A stretch of 64,000 nucleotides of DNA from Megaustenia siamemsis (GCA_032433765.1 JAVIAB010000102.1:15071730-15135729); one strand, 5' to 3'; counted from the first letter of the stretch, positions 22,150-33,926 are shown. Notes: a model not told the origin generated them from the sequence alone. Program-made: numbers and translations.

Positions 22150-22770
22150 GGTCTTTATTATTTTCTATTATTGTTTTATATACATACCTGTGTTTATTCA
22201 TTATTTTCTCTTATTGTTTTGTATACATGCCTATGTTTATTCATTTCTATTTTCCCCATATTGTTTTATCTATACAAATAGTCAGTCTTTATTATCTTTC
22301 CACTTTGTTGTATCTATGGACCTATTAGTCTTTATTGTTTTCCAACTTTGTTGTATCTATAGACCTATTAGTCTTTATTGTTTTCCAACTTTGTTGTATC
22401 TATAGACCTATTAGTCTTTATTGTTTTCCAACTTTGTTGTATCTATAGACCTATTAGTCTTTATTGTTTTCCAACTTTGTTGTATCTATAGACCTATTAG
22501 TCTTTATTGTTTTCAGCTTTGTTGTATCTATAGACCTATTAGTCTTTATTGTTTTCAGCTTTGTTGTATCTATAGACCTATTAGTCTTTATTGTTTTCCA
22601 ACTTTGTTGTATCTATAGACCTATTAGTCTTTATTGTTTTCAACTTTGTTGTATCTATAGACCTATTAGTCTTTATTGTTTTCAGCTTTGTTGTATCTAT
22701 AGACCTATTAGTCTTTATTGTTTTCCAACTTTTCCAACTTTGTTGTATCTATAGATCTATTAGTCTTTGT
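22150..22770. repeat. 43-bp homogeneous sub-array of the 44-bp satellite
   Basis: After a few degenerate units (22,150-22,300), about 11 nearly identical 43/42-bp units follow, with CTTTATTGTTTTCCAACTTT and GTTGTATCTATAGACC. The 42-bp variant has TTTTCAGCTTTG. Alignment to the 44-bp unit is clear (CTTTATT..TTTTCC...TTGT...AGACCTA), so this is a young re-expansion of the old satellite. Confidence 0.92.
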
Positions 22771-22946
22771 TATATGTTTTAACTATACACCAGGTCAATC
22801 ATTTTTATCCTCCAGTGTTGTTTTATCAACAAAGGACCTTGTCAATTTTCACAAGTTTCCCTTGCAGACTGGTTTGTCTAACGGCTGAAATAACCACTTT
22901 TAATGAAAACACTGTTGTGTTTTGTCAATGAAAAATAATGTGATGG

Positions 22947-23190
22947 GTGGAAGAGATGTCACTGGTTGTAAACATGGAAGAGATGTCACTGGTTGTAAAC
23001 AAGGAAGAGATGTCACTGGTTGTAAACAAGGAAGAGATGTCACTGGTTGTAAACAAGGAAGAGATGTCACTGGTTGTAAACAAGGAAGAGATGTCACTGG
23101 TTGTAAACAAGGAAGAGATGTCACTGGTTGTAAACAAGGAAGAGATGTCACTGGTTGTAAACAAGGAAGAGATGTCACTGGTTGTAAAGA
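22947..23190. repeat. 27-bp minisatellite, nine nearly identical units
   Basis: Unit is GGAAGAGATGTCACTGGTTG plus TAAACAA, 27 bp or nine codons. All units but the first (ACATGG) are the same, so the array is very young. Four reading frames are open across it; none has other coding support. Confidence 0.96.
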
Positions 23191-24925
23191 GAAAGACCAT
23201 CTTTAATTCATGTGCTGACACTTATTCCAATAATATAGACAGTTTTACAACAAACAAAGAGAGCACTAAAAAATCTTACAAAGAAAATGTCTTGCAAATG
23301 AGACTATTTTCTTACAGGTTGAAAGGCATGGCATGATTTATAAATGACAGCCCCTTTGTTTAAGTTACAGTTCATTACTAATTAAATTAACATTTACAAG
23401 AGACACAATTATCTACAATTTAGCTGATCCTGTTGCAGTTATGTTTTTATAAATTAAACTAGCTTTTGATTAAAATAATTCCTGCTGGTTTGATTCTACA
23501 CTGTATCCTGCTAGTTTGATTTTACACCATGTGTTTTAATTTAAAAAATGTAATTATCTGTTAATTTCATGCAAAAGTTACTTGATAATGATACCTCAAT
23601 ACTCTTGCTGCTGGAGCTACTGATTTGAGTGCTCCGTGCGCACCGTAAGCTGTGCTTTTCATCTGGATGGTGTTTCAATATTAAGATTGTTTACAATGAA
23701 CGATATCTTGCATGATGAAGGACAGTTCAGCTGTTTGATGTTGTGTCTGTCCCTTCGTTGCCTGATTTAAGAGGCTTTCTTAATCTGTAACATACAGTTT
23801 GGGGCAGGAATATCTGCAACTTTCAGTCTAGCAACTTATTTTGGCAGTTTGGTAGACATTGTGCCTGTCCCATCTTTATCTTCAGGATCATGCAGCTGAT
23901 GTTGGAGCTGTCTACCCCTTTCTTTCATCTTTCTCTCTCTCACATAAATCTTTGTACACTTACTTGTCAAGCTACATCCGTCCTGCTCTGAAGAACCATC
24001 TTTGCTAGATATGTTACAATATGTAGCTTGAACTAATTTTTAAAAAAAATGTGTGGACCGTGATTAGTAGGTTATCATGTTGACCTATATTTATATGACC
24101 AATCTGATTAGAGAGATGGATTTATACATGAGATTCTTAAGATATAGGCCTACCTCTAGCATCTCAATTTAATCAATGATATTCTCTTCTGTAGTTCTGA
24201 TGTGAGTGTTCATGTCTCACAGGTATATACAAATATAAATGTCTTTAGTGAGCACATAAATCTGATTGTTAAAATTTCATATTTATATCTCTATCTCTCC
24301 ATATAGGTTTCAGTTTTGCTAGTGCAAATTTCTCATTGCAGACCTGGCCCAGTATTCTGTAATGAGATCCTCATTCTTGCACAATTGATCCTGATATTGA
24401 AATGTTCAGTTTCAATCACTGAAATATTGATTGTTATTTGCTTCTGGTTACTCTTCATTAAAATTGGTTTTTTATTCTACATTGATTTGATGTAATGACA
24501 GTTTCAATATTTGTTTACTACACTTTCCAGTTATTGCCCTTTGCTTACCTACCTGGCAACATTGTCTGAAAATGATAGGTTGGTGATAAGTCTTTCATTT
24601 ATCCCAATTGTGCCTGTGTATTTCATGAAGGACTTCTGTCATGATTCTCTGATGTAACATTGGGAAACAATAGTGCTGACCCTGTCTAGTTTCATGGTAT
24701 TTATTAGGGTATTTATTATGGTATTTATTATGGTATTTATCCAATTTATGGGGTCTGCCGGAGGACAATAGGGTTAGAGAACAAAGGCCGATGCTCAGCA
24801 CAGTCATCACAAGGTATTCAGGGCAGAGTATATCTTTCACCCACAACAAGGAAAACAAAACTCTTTTATTCTGCCATATTTGAACACCTATCCACTTCCA
24901 CCTGATCTTGTAATGACAGTGGGTT
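23191..24925. other. AT-rich single-copy stretch
   Basis: No LINE or SINE similarity recognised. A small four-copy repeat of about 12 bp (GGTATTTATTAT) sits at 24,690-24,740. The minus-strand ORF at 24,595-24,858 overlaps it and is unlikely to be real. Confidence 0.5.
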
Positions 24926-24934
24926 TTACAACTT

Positions 24935-25098
24935 CAGCTACTGCTCATCTAACTCTGTTGAGTGAAACCATTACTTCAGTTACAAGAACTGCTCATCTAA
25001 CTCCAACCGTTGAGTGAAACCATTACTTCAGTTACAAGAACTGCTCATCTAACTCCAACCGTTGAGTGAAACCATTAATTCAGTTACAAGAACTGCTC
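24935..25098. repeat. 52-bp tandem repeat, three units
   Basis: Three units with GCTCATCTAACTC, GTTGAGTGAAACCATTACTT and CAGTTACAAGAAC. The last unit runs into the adjacent LINE fragment: its CAGTTACAAGAACTGCTCAT is the same sequence that begins the LINE homology. Confidence 0.85.
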
Positions 25099-25240
25099 AT
25101 GAAGTTGATCAGTGCCAATATTGATGCTGATACTGTAGCTCTTCATTGTCATCCAGAATTCTTCATGCTGGGTTTTGTACTTTCTTGTAGTCAATAAAAA
25201 TTGTATATAGTTTTTGTTCTTTGCTGGTTTTATTTTCACA
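25080..25240 (-). pseudogene. LINE reverse-transcriptase fragment (family L)
   Basis: Minus-strand piece with a frameshift. One frame reads IDYKK-like residues, the next WMTMKSYSI and DQLHEQFL, corresponding to the RT region around the first catalytic aspartate (FIDYKKAFD...YGIP...LIK). Too short to assign a clade. Confidence 0.5.
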
Positions 25241-25250
25241 CAGCACTGTA

Positions 25251-26372
25251 AGGATGGGTGGCTGAGTGATCGTTGTGGGTGCCTTAGTGGCTGAGTGATC
25301 GTTGTGGGGTGCCTTAGTGGCTGAGTGATTGTTGTGGGGTGCCTTAGTGGCTGAGTGATCGTTGTGGGGTGCCTTAGTGGCTGAGTGATCGTTGTGGGGT
25401 GCCTAAGTGGCTGAGTGATCATTGTGGGGTGCCTTAGTGGCTGAGTGATCATTGTGGGGTGCCTCAGTGGCTGAGTGATCGTTGTGGGGTGCCTAAGTGG
25501 CTGAGTGATCATTGTGGGGTGCCTTAGTGGCTGAGTGATCATTGTGGGGTGCCTTAGTGGCTGAGTGATCGTTGTGGGGTGCCTAAGTGGCTGAGTGATC
25601 ATTGTGGGGTGCCTTAGTGGCTGAGTGATCATTGTGGGGTGCCTTAGTGGCTGAGTGATTGTTGTGGGGTGCCTTAGTGGCTGAGTGATCGTTGTGGGGT
25701 GCCTTAGTGGCTGAGTGATCATTGTGGGGTGCCTTAGTGGCTGAGTGATCGTTGTGGGGTGCCTTAGTGGCTGAGTGATCGTTGTGGGGTGCCTTAGTGG
25801 CTGAGTGATCGTTGTGGGGTGCCTTAGCGGCTGAGTGATCGTTGTGGGGTGCCTTAGTGGCTGAGTAATCATTGTGGGGTGCCTTAGTGGCTGAGTGATC
25901 GTTGTGGGGTGCCTTAGTGGCTGAGTGATCGTTGTGGGGTGCCTTAGTGGCTGAGTGATCACTGTGGGGTGCCTCAGTGACCATTGTGGGGTGCCTCAGT
26001 GGCTGAGTGACCATTGTGGGGTGCCTCAGAGGCTGAGTGACCATTGTGGGGTGCCTCAGTGGCTGAGTGACCATTGTGGGGGGGCCTCACTGACCATTGT
26101 GGGGTACCTCAGTGGCTGAGTGACCATTGTGGGGTGCCTCAGTGGCTGAGTGATAATTGTGGAGTGCCTCAGTGGCTGAGTGACCATTGTGGGGTGCCTC
26201 AGTGGCTGAGTGATAATTGTGGAGTGCCTCAGTGGCTGAGTGACCATTGTGGGGGGGCCTCACTGACCATTGTGGGGTGCCTCAGTGGCTGAGTGACCAT
26301 TGTGGGGTGCCTCAGTGGCTGAGTGATAATTGTGGAGTGCCTCAGTGACTGAGTGACCATTGTGGGGTGCCT
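25251..26372. repeat. 30-bp minisatellite, first segment
   Basis: About 37 units of 30 bp with perfect spacing (GTGGCTGAGTGATCGTTGTG plus GGGTGCCTTA). The left two thirds carry GATCRTTG/CCTTAG; the right third carries GACCATTG/CCTCAG, a sharp subfamily change near 25,965. Two shortened units with GGGGGGGCCTCAC occur near 26,080 and 26,250. The minus strand is open for 292 codons as a decapeptide repeat (ITQPLRHPTT). Confidence 0.97.
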
Positions 26373-26385
26373 CAGTTGCTGAGTG

Positions 26386-26548
26386 CTTGCTTGCGTTTGC
26401 CCGATGACTAGAGTATTCGTAGACTGTATAATTCTTCTTTGTCACCTGTCCTTAAAAGGACGTTAAGTGGACGTGTCTGCGTTGTGTTGTGGTTTGCAGT
26501 ATAACTGTTATATTTGCGCCTTTCGGCCCAAAACATCCGACTTCAGCA
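26386..26548. mobile_element. 163-bp unidentified insertion with 13-bp TSD
   Basis: Non-repeat segment splitting the 30-bp array. It is flanked by perfect 13-bp repeats CAGTTGCTGAGTG at 26,373-26,385 and 26,549-26,561. All other units I checked have CAGTGGCTGAG, so the T was private to the target unit and was duplicated on insertion. The insert includes a palindrome TCCTTAAAAGGA followed by CGTTAAGTGG. I see no pol III boxes, terminal inverted repeats or A-tail, so it is a short non-autonomous element or truncated retroelement of unknown type. Confidence 0.75.
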
Positions 26549-26561
26549 CAGTTGCTGAGTG

Positions 26562-26925
26562 ATAATTGTGGAGTGCCTCAGTGGCTGAGTGACCATTGCG
26601 GGATGCCTCAGTGGCTGAGTGACCATTGTGGGATGCCTCAGTGGCTGAGTGACCATTGTGGGGTACTTCAGTGGCTGAGTGGAATTTGTGGGGTACCTCA
26701 GTGGCTGAGTGACCATTGTGGGGTGCCTCAGTGGCTGAGTGACCATTGTGGGGTGCCTCAGTGGCTGAGTGACCATTGTGGGGTGGCTGAGTGGCCATTG
26801 TGGGGTGCCTCAGTGGCCGAGTGACCATTGTGGGGTACCTCAGTGGCTGAGTGACCATTGTGGGGTACCTCAGTGGCTGAGTGACCATTGTGGGGTACCT
26901 CAGTGGCCGAGTGACCATTGTGCTT
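26562..26925. repeat. 30-bp minisatellite, second segment
   Basis: Continuation of the 25,251-26,372 array after the 163-bp insertion, about 12 units of the GACCATTGTGG/CCTCAG subfamily, with two shorter units near 26,790. Confidence 0.95.
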
Positions 26926-26929
26926 GTAA

Positions 26930-27150
26930 CTGCTCATAGAGATCCAGGTTCATTTCCCATATGCTACCATTGTTTTGTCAAGCTGATAAGGCTAGTCTTT
27001 AAAAATGGACTCCAGAGGTTTCCTGTGAAGTAGGCTTGGTGTGATACTGACCAAGCCGCCTAGAAATGTGCCATGGTAATGGAAAAATAGTTACTAACAC
27101 CATATCCCCATAGGCTAGCAAAGTATGGAGGGAACCTTTACTTACCGTAA
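26930..27150 (+). mobile_element. Diverged SINE-like element
   Basis: Contains TACTAACACCATATCCCCATA, close to the TCACTAACACCATATTTCCC block of the main SINE, preceded by TGATACTGACCA and followed by CCTTTACTTA. Upstream, CCAGGTTCATTTCCC could be a decayed box B. Probably an older subfamily sharing the 3' half. Confidence 0.5.
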
Positions 27151-27410
27151 GGTTAAATGTATGTTCTGTAATGCTTTGACCTTTCTGCTTGTCCTTCCAC
27201 AATGCTTCGTCCTGCTTACTGGTGCAGCCTATTAAATAATACTTCCAGCATGACTTTGCCTGCGTAACAGATAAGATTCATGATTCTCTAGTTTTTAATA
27301 CAGTATCGGTTTGCCTTTTTTCTTCCAGGAAAGTAATGATTAGAGGTCATATTCACAGGCTGGGCTATTCACCTGAGTTTTAAATCTTATTACACATGAG
27401 TGTGGCTGCT
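27151..27410. other. Single-copy sequence
   Basis: No gene or repeat recognised. Confidence 0.5.
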
Positions 27411-27417
27411 ATTGATG

Positions 27418-27690
27418 TCTGGAAGGAACTTGTGTTTTCTCTTATTTTTTGTGGCATTTTTCATAGTGCTGTAAAATACCTATATAAGGAACTTGTTTTT
27501 TCTCTTATTTGAAAAATACCAATGTAAGGAACTTGTGATTTCTCTTATTATTTGAAAAATACCAGTGGAAGGAATTTGTGTTTTCTCTTATTTAAAAAAA
27601 AAAAACCAATGGAGGAACATGTGTTTTCTCTTCTTATTTGTGGCATGTTTCATAGTGTTGTAAAAATACCAATGTTTCTGGTTAATTTGT
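27418..27690. repeat. Degenerate ~55-bp tandem repeat
   Basis: Five imperfect units around GGAACTTGTGTTTTCTCTTA and AAAATACCAATG. Confidence 0.75.
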
Positions 27691-27939
27691 TTGATTGATG
27701 TTCACCAGGCTTGTTGTAATTCATTGGATACTCCTGTCATTCTGCCAATTTTAATTCTATCCTGTGCTAATTCTATCCTGTCATACAAGATGGTTGTTCC
27801 ATCTTTAGTACCTTTAATATGGATATAGTGTATGTGTAACACTGCAGGATGACATCTTAGCAACACAATGAACAGTTTTGAGGTATGTTTGACTAGTGAT
27901 ACATCTCATTTATTTGGACATTCTACTCTGACTCTTATT

Positions 27940-28514
27940 CTGTCTATTGACCTTTCGAGCTGTAGCCGGCCCATAGAGCGTAGACCAAGATACTCCTTCA
28001 TCTGAATTTTTGTTCTAGCAGTTTTCAATTCTTTTGAAGATATTTTATCAAATCTCGCCATTTGTCTCTGTTCTGTGCAAGCAGCTCTATCTCATTGAGG
28101 GAGTCAAATCCTGCTGCTCTTGCCTCTCTCATCAATGTTCTTCTCAGTGTCTCTCTGGGTCTTCATCTTTTTCTTTTACCTGTTGTTTCCCACATGAGGG
28201 CTTACATTGCTATTCGGTTATTATCTCTTCTCATCACATGTCCAACATATGACCATCGTCTTTTCTTTATTACTGAAGATATTAGTGGTTGATTGGCGAT
28301 TTCTCTAATTTCCTCGTTTGTTTTGAATTCGTTCCAAGCTATACCAAGTATTTTCCTTAGACATTTATTTTCGAATGCGTTCAACTTTGTTTCTATATCT
28401 CTTGTTGTTTTCTAGCTTTCACACGCATACGTAAGGGTTGATAGTACATTTGATTTGAATAGTCTAAGTTTTGTGTTTGTGCTGATGAGTTTTGATTTCC
28501 ACAACTTTTCATGG
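27940..28514 (-). pseudogene. LINE family F 3' fragment, 8-bp TSD
   Basis: 575-bp minus-strand copy closely matching 61,820-62,380. Coding remnants: FENKCLRKILGIAWNEFKT, IKKRRWSYVGHVMRRDNNRI, then the non-coding 3' end. Flanked by CTCTTATT at 27,932-27,939 and 28,515-28,522. Confidence 0.85.
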
Positions 28515-28641
28515 CTCTTATTGGTAACTGCTTTATTCTTGTTTTGGGAAGCTGCTATTTATCTAAAATAAATATTTAATTCTTTATCCTATTTTTACAA
28601 AAAAATGGTGGGGGGGTTTGCACTTATAAAACTAAATGGTT

Positions 28642-28658
28642 GGGGGGGGGGGGGGGGG
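28642..28658. repeat. G17 homopolymer
   Basis: Seventeen consecutive G residues, preceded by a shorter G run near 28,606; capable of quadruplex folding. Length may be an assembly artefact. Confidence 0.9.
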
Positions 28659-28659
28659 T

Positions 28660-29073
28660 TGCACGTACAAAAGTGTAGAGTAATGGCTGTTTGTCAAATG
28701 AACTGTTTATTTTCCCCTGAAAGAAATATCTTTGAACATACCACAATTTGGAGCATTATCAATTTAGCTGCAAGCTCTCTTTGGTGGAGAACAACAACTT
28801 TGTTTCATAACTTTTAATGATATTATGGCCTGTTAGGTAGGTCATGTACAAATTTGTATCTGAGATGCACTCAAGGACAGTGTATTTAATGTACTGGATA
28901 CTATTGGTGTTGTTAACAATTCTGTGCAAACGTGAAAGAAGAGAATGGATAGAGCTGCAAAAACTGGCCAAGGATAGTATCAAATGAAACAGACTTTTGA
29001 AGATCTGTGATACACGATGATAAGAATGTATCAAAGATCTAATATCCTTACAGTGCCAGTGTAACTCAGGATC
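28660..29073. other. Single-copy sequence
   Basis: No gene recognised; open frames lack similarity. Confidence 0.5.
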
Positions 29074-29082
29074 TTTAGTACA

Positions 29083-29414
29083 TCATCATCATCATCATAA
29101 AGTATCATGTCTGCTGGCGTAGGTGATCATGTCTCTCTACAACATTCGATCTCAACAGTTATTTATCATTTCTGTTGGTGACCTTCAGCCAAGCCATTCT
29201 CTTAAGCTGTCTGGTATCTTTTCTTTTTGCTTCCATCTCTTTGTCTCTCAATTTTCTCAGTTGTCACAATATATTCCAGCTGTTCCCTTCTCATTGCATG
29301 ACCAAAAAATGATGCTTGTTTCTTCCTAATTTTGGAAATTAGCTCTCTTTTTGCTTAGCCTCTTTCAGAACATTTTCATTACTCTTCTTAGCTGTCCATA
29401 TTTTTTCTCCCATT
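29083..29414 (-). pseudogene. LINE family E 3' fragment, 9-bp TSD
   Basis: Minus-strand copy with the (CAT)n complement of its tail at the left. Homology ends near 29,400, followed by about 14 bp of unrelated junction sequence. TTTAGTACA occurs at 29,074-29,082 and 29,415-29,423, giving a plausible 9-bp TSD. Confidence 0.75.
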
Positions 29415-29454
29415 TTTAGTACACCTTATCATAAGCCGCTACTCTGGGTGAGTT

Positions 29455-29700
29455 ATTTAATCTCAGTAAGAGAGTTATGACCTAATATCTTTGCTTCTCT
29501 TGTAAGTGATCTCCTCAGTGTCTCTTATGGTTAACTGTTTTATCTTTTTCCTGTTGTTTCCCATTAGAGGGCTGCTCTGTGATTCTCTGCTTAATTTTCC
29601 TCATCACATGCCTGCTGACATAAGCTGACCTTCTCATCCTGATCATCAGTGAGACTATGCATGACCATACCTCTAATTTCTGCATTAGAATTGAATCAAT
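29455..29700 (-). pseudogene. Diverged LINE F-like fragment
   Basis: Same order of short blocks as family F (TCTCCTCAGTGTCTC, CTGTTGTTTCCCA, CCTCATCACATG) but heavily decayed. Confidence 0.5.
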
Positions 29701-29849
29701 TTAATTGGATACAAATATATTTTATATTGAAATCTTTGTTTTAAGGACACATGCTCAACAAGTAATGTTTTCTTTAAATAAGAGATAAGCATATATGTGG
29801 TATCACACAGAGCTACTGTGAAGCTGGATAAAACATGAAACATAAAATT

Positions 29850-30285
29850 ATATATATGGCCCTTTTCGTCTTGTCAGACGGTCTAGTGGAGGCTATTGTG
29901 TATTTTTTTTGTTTTTGAGGTTTTGTTTTAGTAGAACAGCTTCTCTCGTGGCTAATTCTACCAAAGTTTGACAAACACATGCGGTCACAGAATGAACAAG
30001 TCAGGCCCACTGATCCAAAGGAATTTCCAACCTTTTTTATGAGTCTTTTCTCTTCTAAGTTTTGCCTTAGCACAGTCTCAAAGGATGTTATACCATTTCT
30101 TATACATGCTGTCCATGATGTGCGATCACTTACCAGATGTTCCCAGTCATTTTCACAGATGGAGAAGTCATTCAGAGATGATTTACAATTATATAACAGC
30201 TTATTTAAAAGGAAGACAGAACATATTTCAACAGCCCACTGCAGCAAGCTACAGCTAATTATCTTTGAAAATAAATGCCTCTGAA
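29850..30285 (-). pseudogene. LINE C-terminus with Cys/His tail (family M)
   Basis: Minus-strand frame of about 140 codons. In order: CKSSLNDFSI, WEHLVSDRTSWTACIRNGI, FETVLRQNLEEKRL, then CSFCDRMCLS and FGRISHERSCS. The C-x2-C-x12-H-x4-C spacing suits a zinc-binding tail after the RT domain. No RT catalytic region is present, so the insertion is 5'-truncated. The frame is open to near 30,313. Confidence 0.7.
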
Positions 30286-30437
30286 GACTTGTAAACAAAA
30301 ATATATTGTCCACTCTTCCATTTAGTTAAGATGTTGCATACAATTTCAGATCTATTTTTTCATAACTTTAAACAACATTCCACTATCTTGCTGCATTGTA
30401 GAAATGTTAATAAAAAATTAGGGATTTACAATAAAAA

Positions 30438-30585
30438 ATTGTAACATTTAATGTTGTAAGTAGGGAGTTCAGTCTTCAATTTCATTGTAACATTTATTGT
30501 TGTAAGTAGGGGAGTTAAGTCATCAATTTCACTGTATCATTTAATGTTGTAAGTAGGGGAGTTAAGTATTAATGTCACTATAATA
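30438..30585. repeat. ~51-bp tandem repeat, three units
   Basis: Units share AACATTTAATGTTGTAAGTA and GGGGAGTTAAGT. Confidence 0.85.
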
Positions 30586-31364
30586 GGCACTACATAAGGA
30601 GGAATTGTCCCAGTAATCTTATTAACTATTGTTCTTGTCCCTAATTCAGTGGGCTGGTTCCCATTTTTATATGAATGCCTCAACTGTTGTGACACTAAAC
30701 CAAACTAGACTAAAGACATACTCATATCTGCTTTCTTCTCTTTTAGTTTCGTTTGGTGTGAATTCTTTCCAATTAATGTTTAAATCTTTAGAGACATCTA
30801 TATCCAAATATGATCAGCTGTAGCTTGCTACAGTTGTAGTGCTGTTGATATATATACTGTGAGTAATGATAAAATACCAAAGGCTATGCTGATCGTTTGT
30901 CTGATGACCTCCAAATAGAATTCTTGAGATTTATAAGATGCTGTCAGTTTTTTTTGTCTGATACCTGTATTCTTTGGGTGAAAATGTAATTTCTTTTCTG
31001 AAATGGAAGATTGTCTTTAAGCTGCTTATAAATATGGAAGTTATACATTGATAATGTCTGTTGTGAATTGGGATGGAAAGAGGTTCTTTTTTGTTGTTGT
31101 TTACACTGAAAAAGGTTGCAATATCTTGCTTTTCAATCTAGCAATATCCAACATTGTCATGACTGCTTTTTTGAATGGATTTATTTTCCCACTTTGATCA
31201 CTTTTACCCAGACTTGTTAACCTGTTTCACAATAGTGACGTTAGGTTGGGTTTTGGCCAGCAGCTGTGGTTCTCTGATCTTAATGCCTGTAATATGTGGT
31301 AGGTTGCCATCAGTTCATCAACTGCACATTTGAATACCAACATTGTGGTCTGGTCAGTAGTCAG

Positions 31365-31562
31365 TGACAAGTTGCTACCAGTTTCGTTTTGCACATCACA
31401 GGATTGTTAGTTGCTACCAGTTCATGTGTTACACATCACAGGATTGTTAGTTGCTACCAGTTCATGTGTTACACATCACAGGATTGTTAGTTGCTACCAG
31501 TTCATGTGTTACACATCACAGGATTGTTAGTTGCTACCAGTTCATGTGTTACACATCGCGGG
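31365..31562. repeat. 40-bp tandem repeat, about five units
   Basis: Units contain GGATTGTTAGTTGCTACCAG and TTCATGTGTTACACATCACA; the central three are identical. Confidence 0.92.
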
Positions 31563-32741
31563 ACCAACAGTGATGTTTGATACCATTAGTTGCAGATTGC
31601 TATCACATCAAATACTATTCAAATCAAGTCCAACAGTTTGACCAAGACACCAGACATCGCATGGGCTGAAAGTGCTCAGAAACCCCTAGCTAACTGCTAA
31701 CACCAAGAGTGGTGAAAGAGAACTGACCAAGATCCTACTCAATCTCCATATAGCTCTCATGGAACAAGACTAATTAATCTGCTCAAGTAAGTAGAATTGT
31801 ATGGGAAGGCAAATTCAGTACCCAATAATGATATGTTGATGTTGGATATCTGGGCTAAAAAGCAAAGAAATTGCAGTAAATTATAATATGATGGAACTAC
31901 CTCCATTGACCTCTGGTTTAGGATCAGACTTACACTAGAATTAAGCCTAGCAAGAATGCAGCACAAAAAGGATTGATGTCTAAACACAATTATTGGGAGA
32001 AGTGTAAGTTCAATGATTTCATGTACAAAAGCAATCAGTGAACACATTTTAAAAATAAAATTCAAAATGTGATGGAGTTTTTGAATAAAATGATTACAAA
32101 ACAGTCTTTTCACTTCGGTACCCCTGAGAATCACTTTGGAGGAAATAAAAAATAAACAGATAATAAAAGTAAACTCAAAACAATTTGGCTGTCAAAGAAT
32201 AATGGAAGCAAGGAAGCAATTACCCCGAACAGGTAGCTCTCGGTCTGCTGCAATTTTATGTTGCTGATGTACAAATTCAAAATAATGACTGGGGTTTTGA
32301 AACCAAAATGTCAAAGCTATAAAAAAAAAAAAAGTAACAGATGCCATCGTATTAAAAAAAATGTACACGACTAACGTTGTAAAAGATAAATCATGTATGT
32401 GTACTAATACATAGCAGCACACAGATTATGAGAATATTCCATTCACAAAGGTCATTCACTGTTCCTGGATTGTCTACTTTGTTGTTGTTTCATTAAAACA
32501 TTGTAAACAGTTAATGACACTATTTTTGTGTTTGGTTCAGCTTTTTCACATTGTGAATTTTATATTAGTTCTTGGCTGCTGTCTACAGATAGCATTTACA
32601 GAATCTCTCCTTGAAGTTACATTTACATCAGATAAAATCTGACATTGCTCCCACATGTCCACTCTATAACCGCTGGAGGGAAATAGCCATATATCCTCTC
32701 TTTGTACTCCTGTCATCTTGTTGACTTGGGACAGAAATATC

Positions 32742-33923
32742 CTTATCCCCATATATTTGGAACTCTCTTTACACATAAATATCCTTCATCTCCATATATT
32801 TGGAATTCTCTTCACAGAAATATCCTTCTCCATATATTTGGAATTCTCTTTACACATAAATATCCTTCATCTCCATATATTTGGAGTTCTCTTTACACAT
32901 AAATATCCTTCATCTCCATATATTAGGAATTCTCTTTACACAGAAATATCCTTCTCCATATATTTGGAACTCTCTTTACACATAAATATCCTTCATCTCC
33001 ATATATTTGGAACTCTCTTTACACAGAAATATCCTTCTCCATATATTTGGAATTCTCTATACACAGAAATATCCTTCATCTCCATATATTTGGAATTCTC
33101 TTTACACAGAAATATTCTTCATCTCCATATATTTGGAATTCTCTTTACACAGAAATATCCTTCATCTCCATATATTTGGAATTCTCTTTACACAGAAATA
33201 TTCTTCATCTCCATATATTTGAAATTCTCTTTACACAGAAATATTCTTCATCTCCATATATTTGGAATTCTCTTTACACAGAAATATCCTTCATCTCCAT
33301 ATATTTGGAATTCTCTTTACACAGAAATATTCTTCATCTCCATATATTTGGAATTCTCTTTACACAGAAATATCCTTCATCTCCATATATTTGGAATTCT
33401 CTTTACACAGAAATATTCTTATCTCCATATATTTGGAATTCTCTTTACACAGAAATATCCTTCATCTCCATATATTTGGAACTCTCTTTACACAGAAATA
33501 TCCTTCTCCATATATTTGGAACTCTCTTTACACAGAAATATCCTTCTCCATATATTTGGAACTCTTTTTACACAGAAATATCCTTCTCCATATATTTGGA
33601 ACTCTCTTTACACAGAAATATCCTTCATCTCCATATATTTGGAATTCTCTTTACACAGAAATATCCTTCATCTCCATATATTTGGAATTCTCTTTACACA
33701 GAAATATCCTTCATCTCCATATATTTGGAATTCTCTTTACACAGAAATATCCTTCATCTCCATATATTTGGAATTCTCTTTACACAGAAATATCCTTCTC
33801 CATATATTTGGAATTCTCTTTACACAGAAATATCCTTCATCTCCATATATTTGGAATTCTCTTTACACAGAAATATCCTTCATCTCCATATATTTGGAAC
33901 TCTCTTTACACAGAAATATCCTT
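32742..33923. repeat. 43/40-bp minisatellite, first segment
   Basis: About 28 units with CATATATTTGGAATTCTCTT and TACACAGAAATATCCTTC. Two lengths alternate: 43 bp with CTTCATCTCC and 40 bp with CTTCTCC. Stop-free frames give ORFs of up to 413 codons on the plus strand, which rotate through three frames each 129 bp. Most units contain an EcoRI site (GAATTC). Confidence 0.97.
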
Positions 33924-33926
33924 CTG

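Larger units (their letters stand above)
30286..32740. other. Single-copy AT-rich region
   Basis: About 2.4 kb without recognisable genes apart from two small tandem repeats listed separately. Minus-strand ORFs of 125 and 76 codons (31,757-32,134; 32,192-32,422) are hydrophobic-rich with no known domain. Confidence 0.45.

Noticed and set aside
22947..23190. CRISPR-like direct repeats
   Set aside because: Units are contiguous with no unique spacers, and no cas genes are present; this is a minisatellite, as are all other arrays here.
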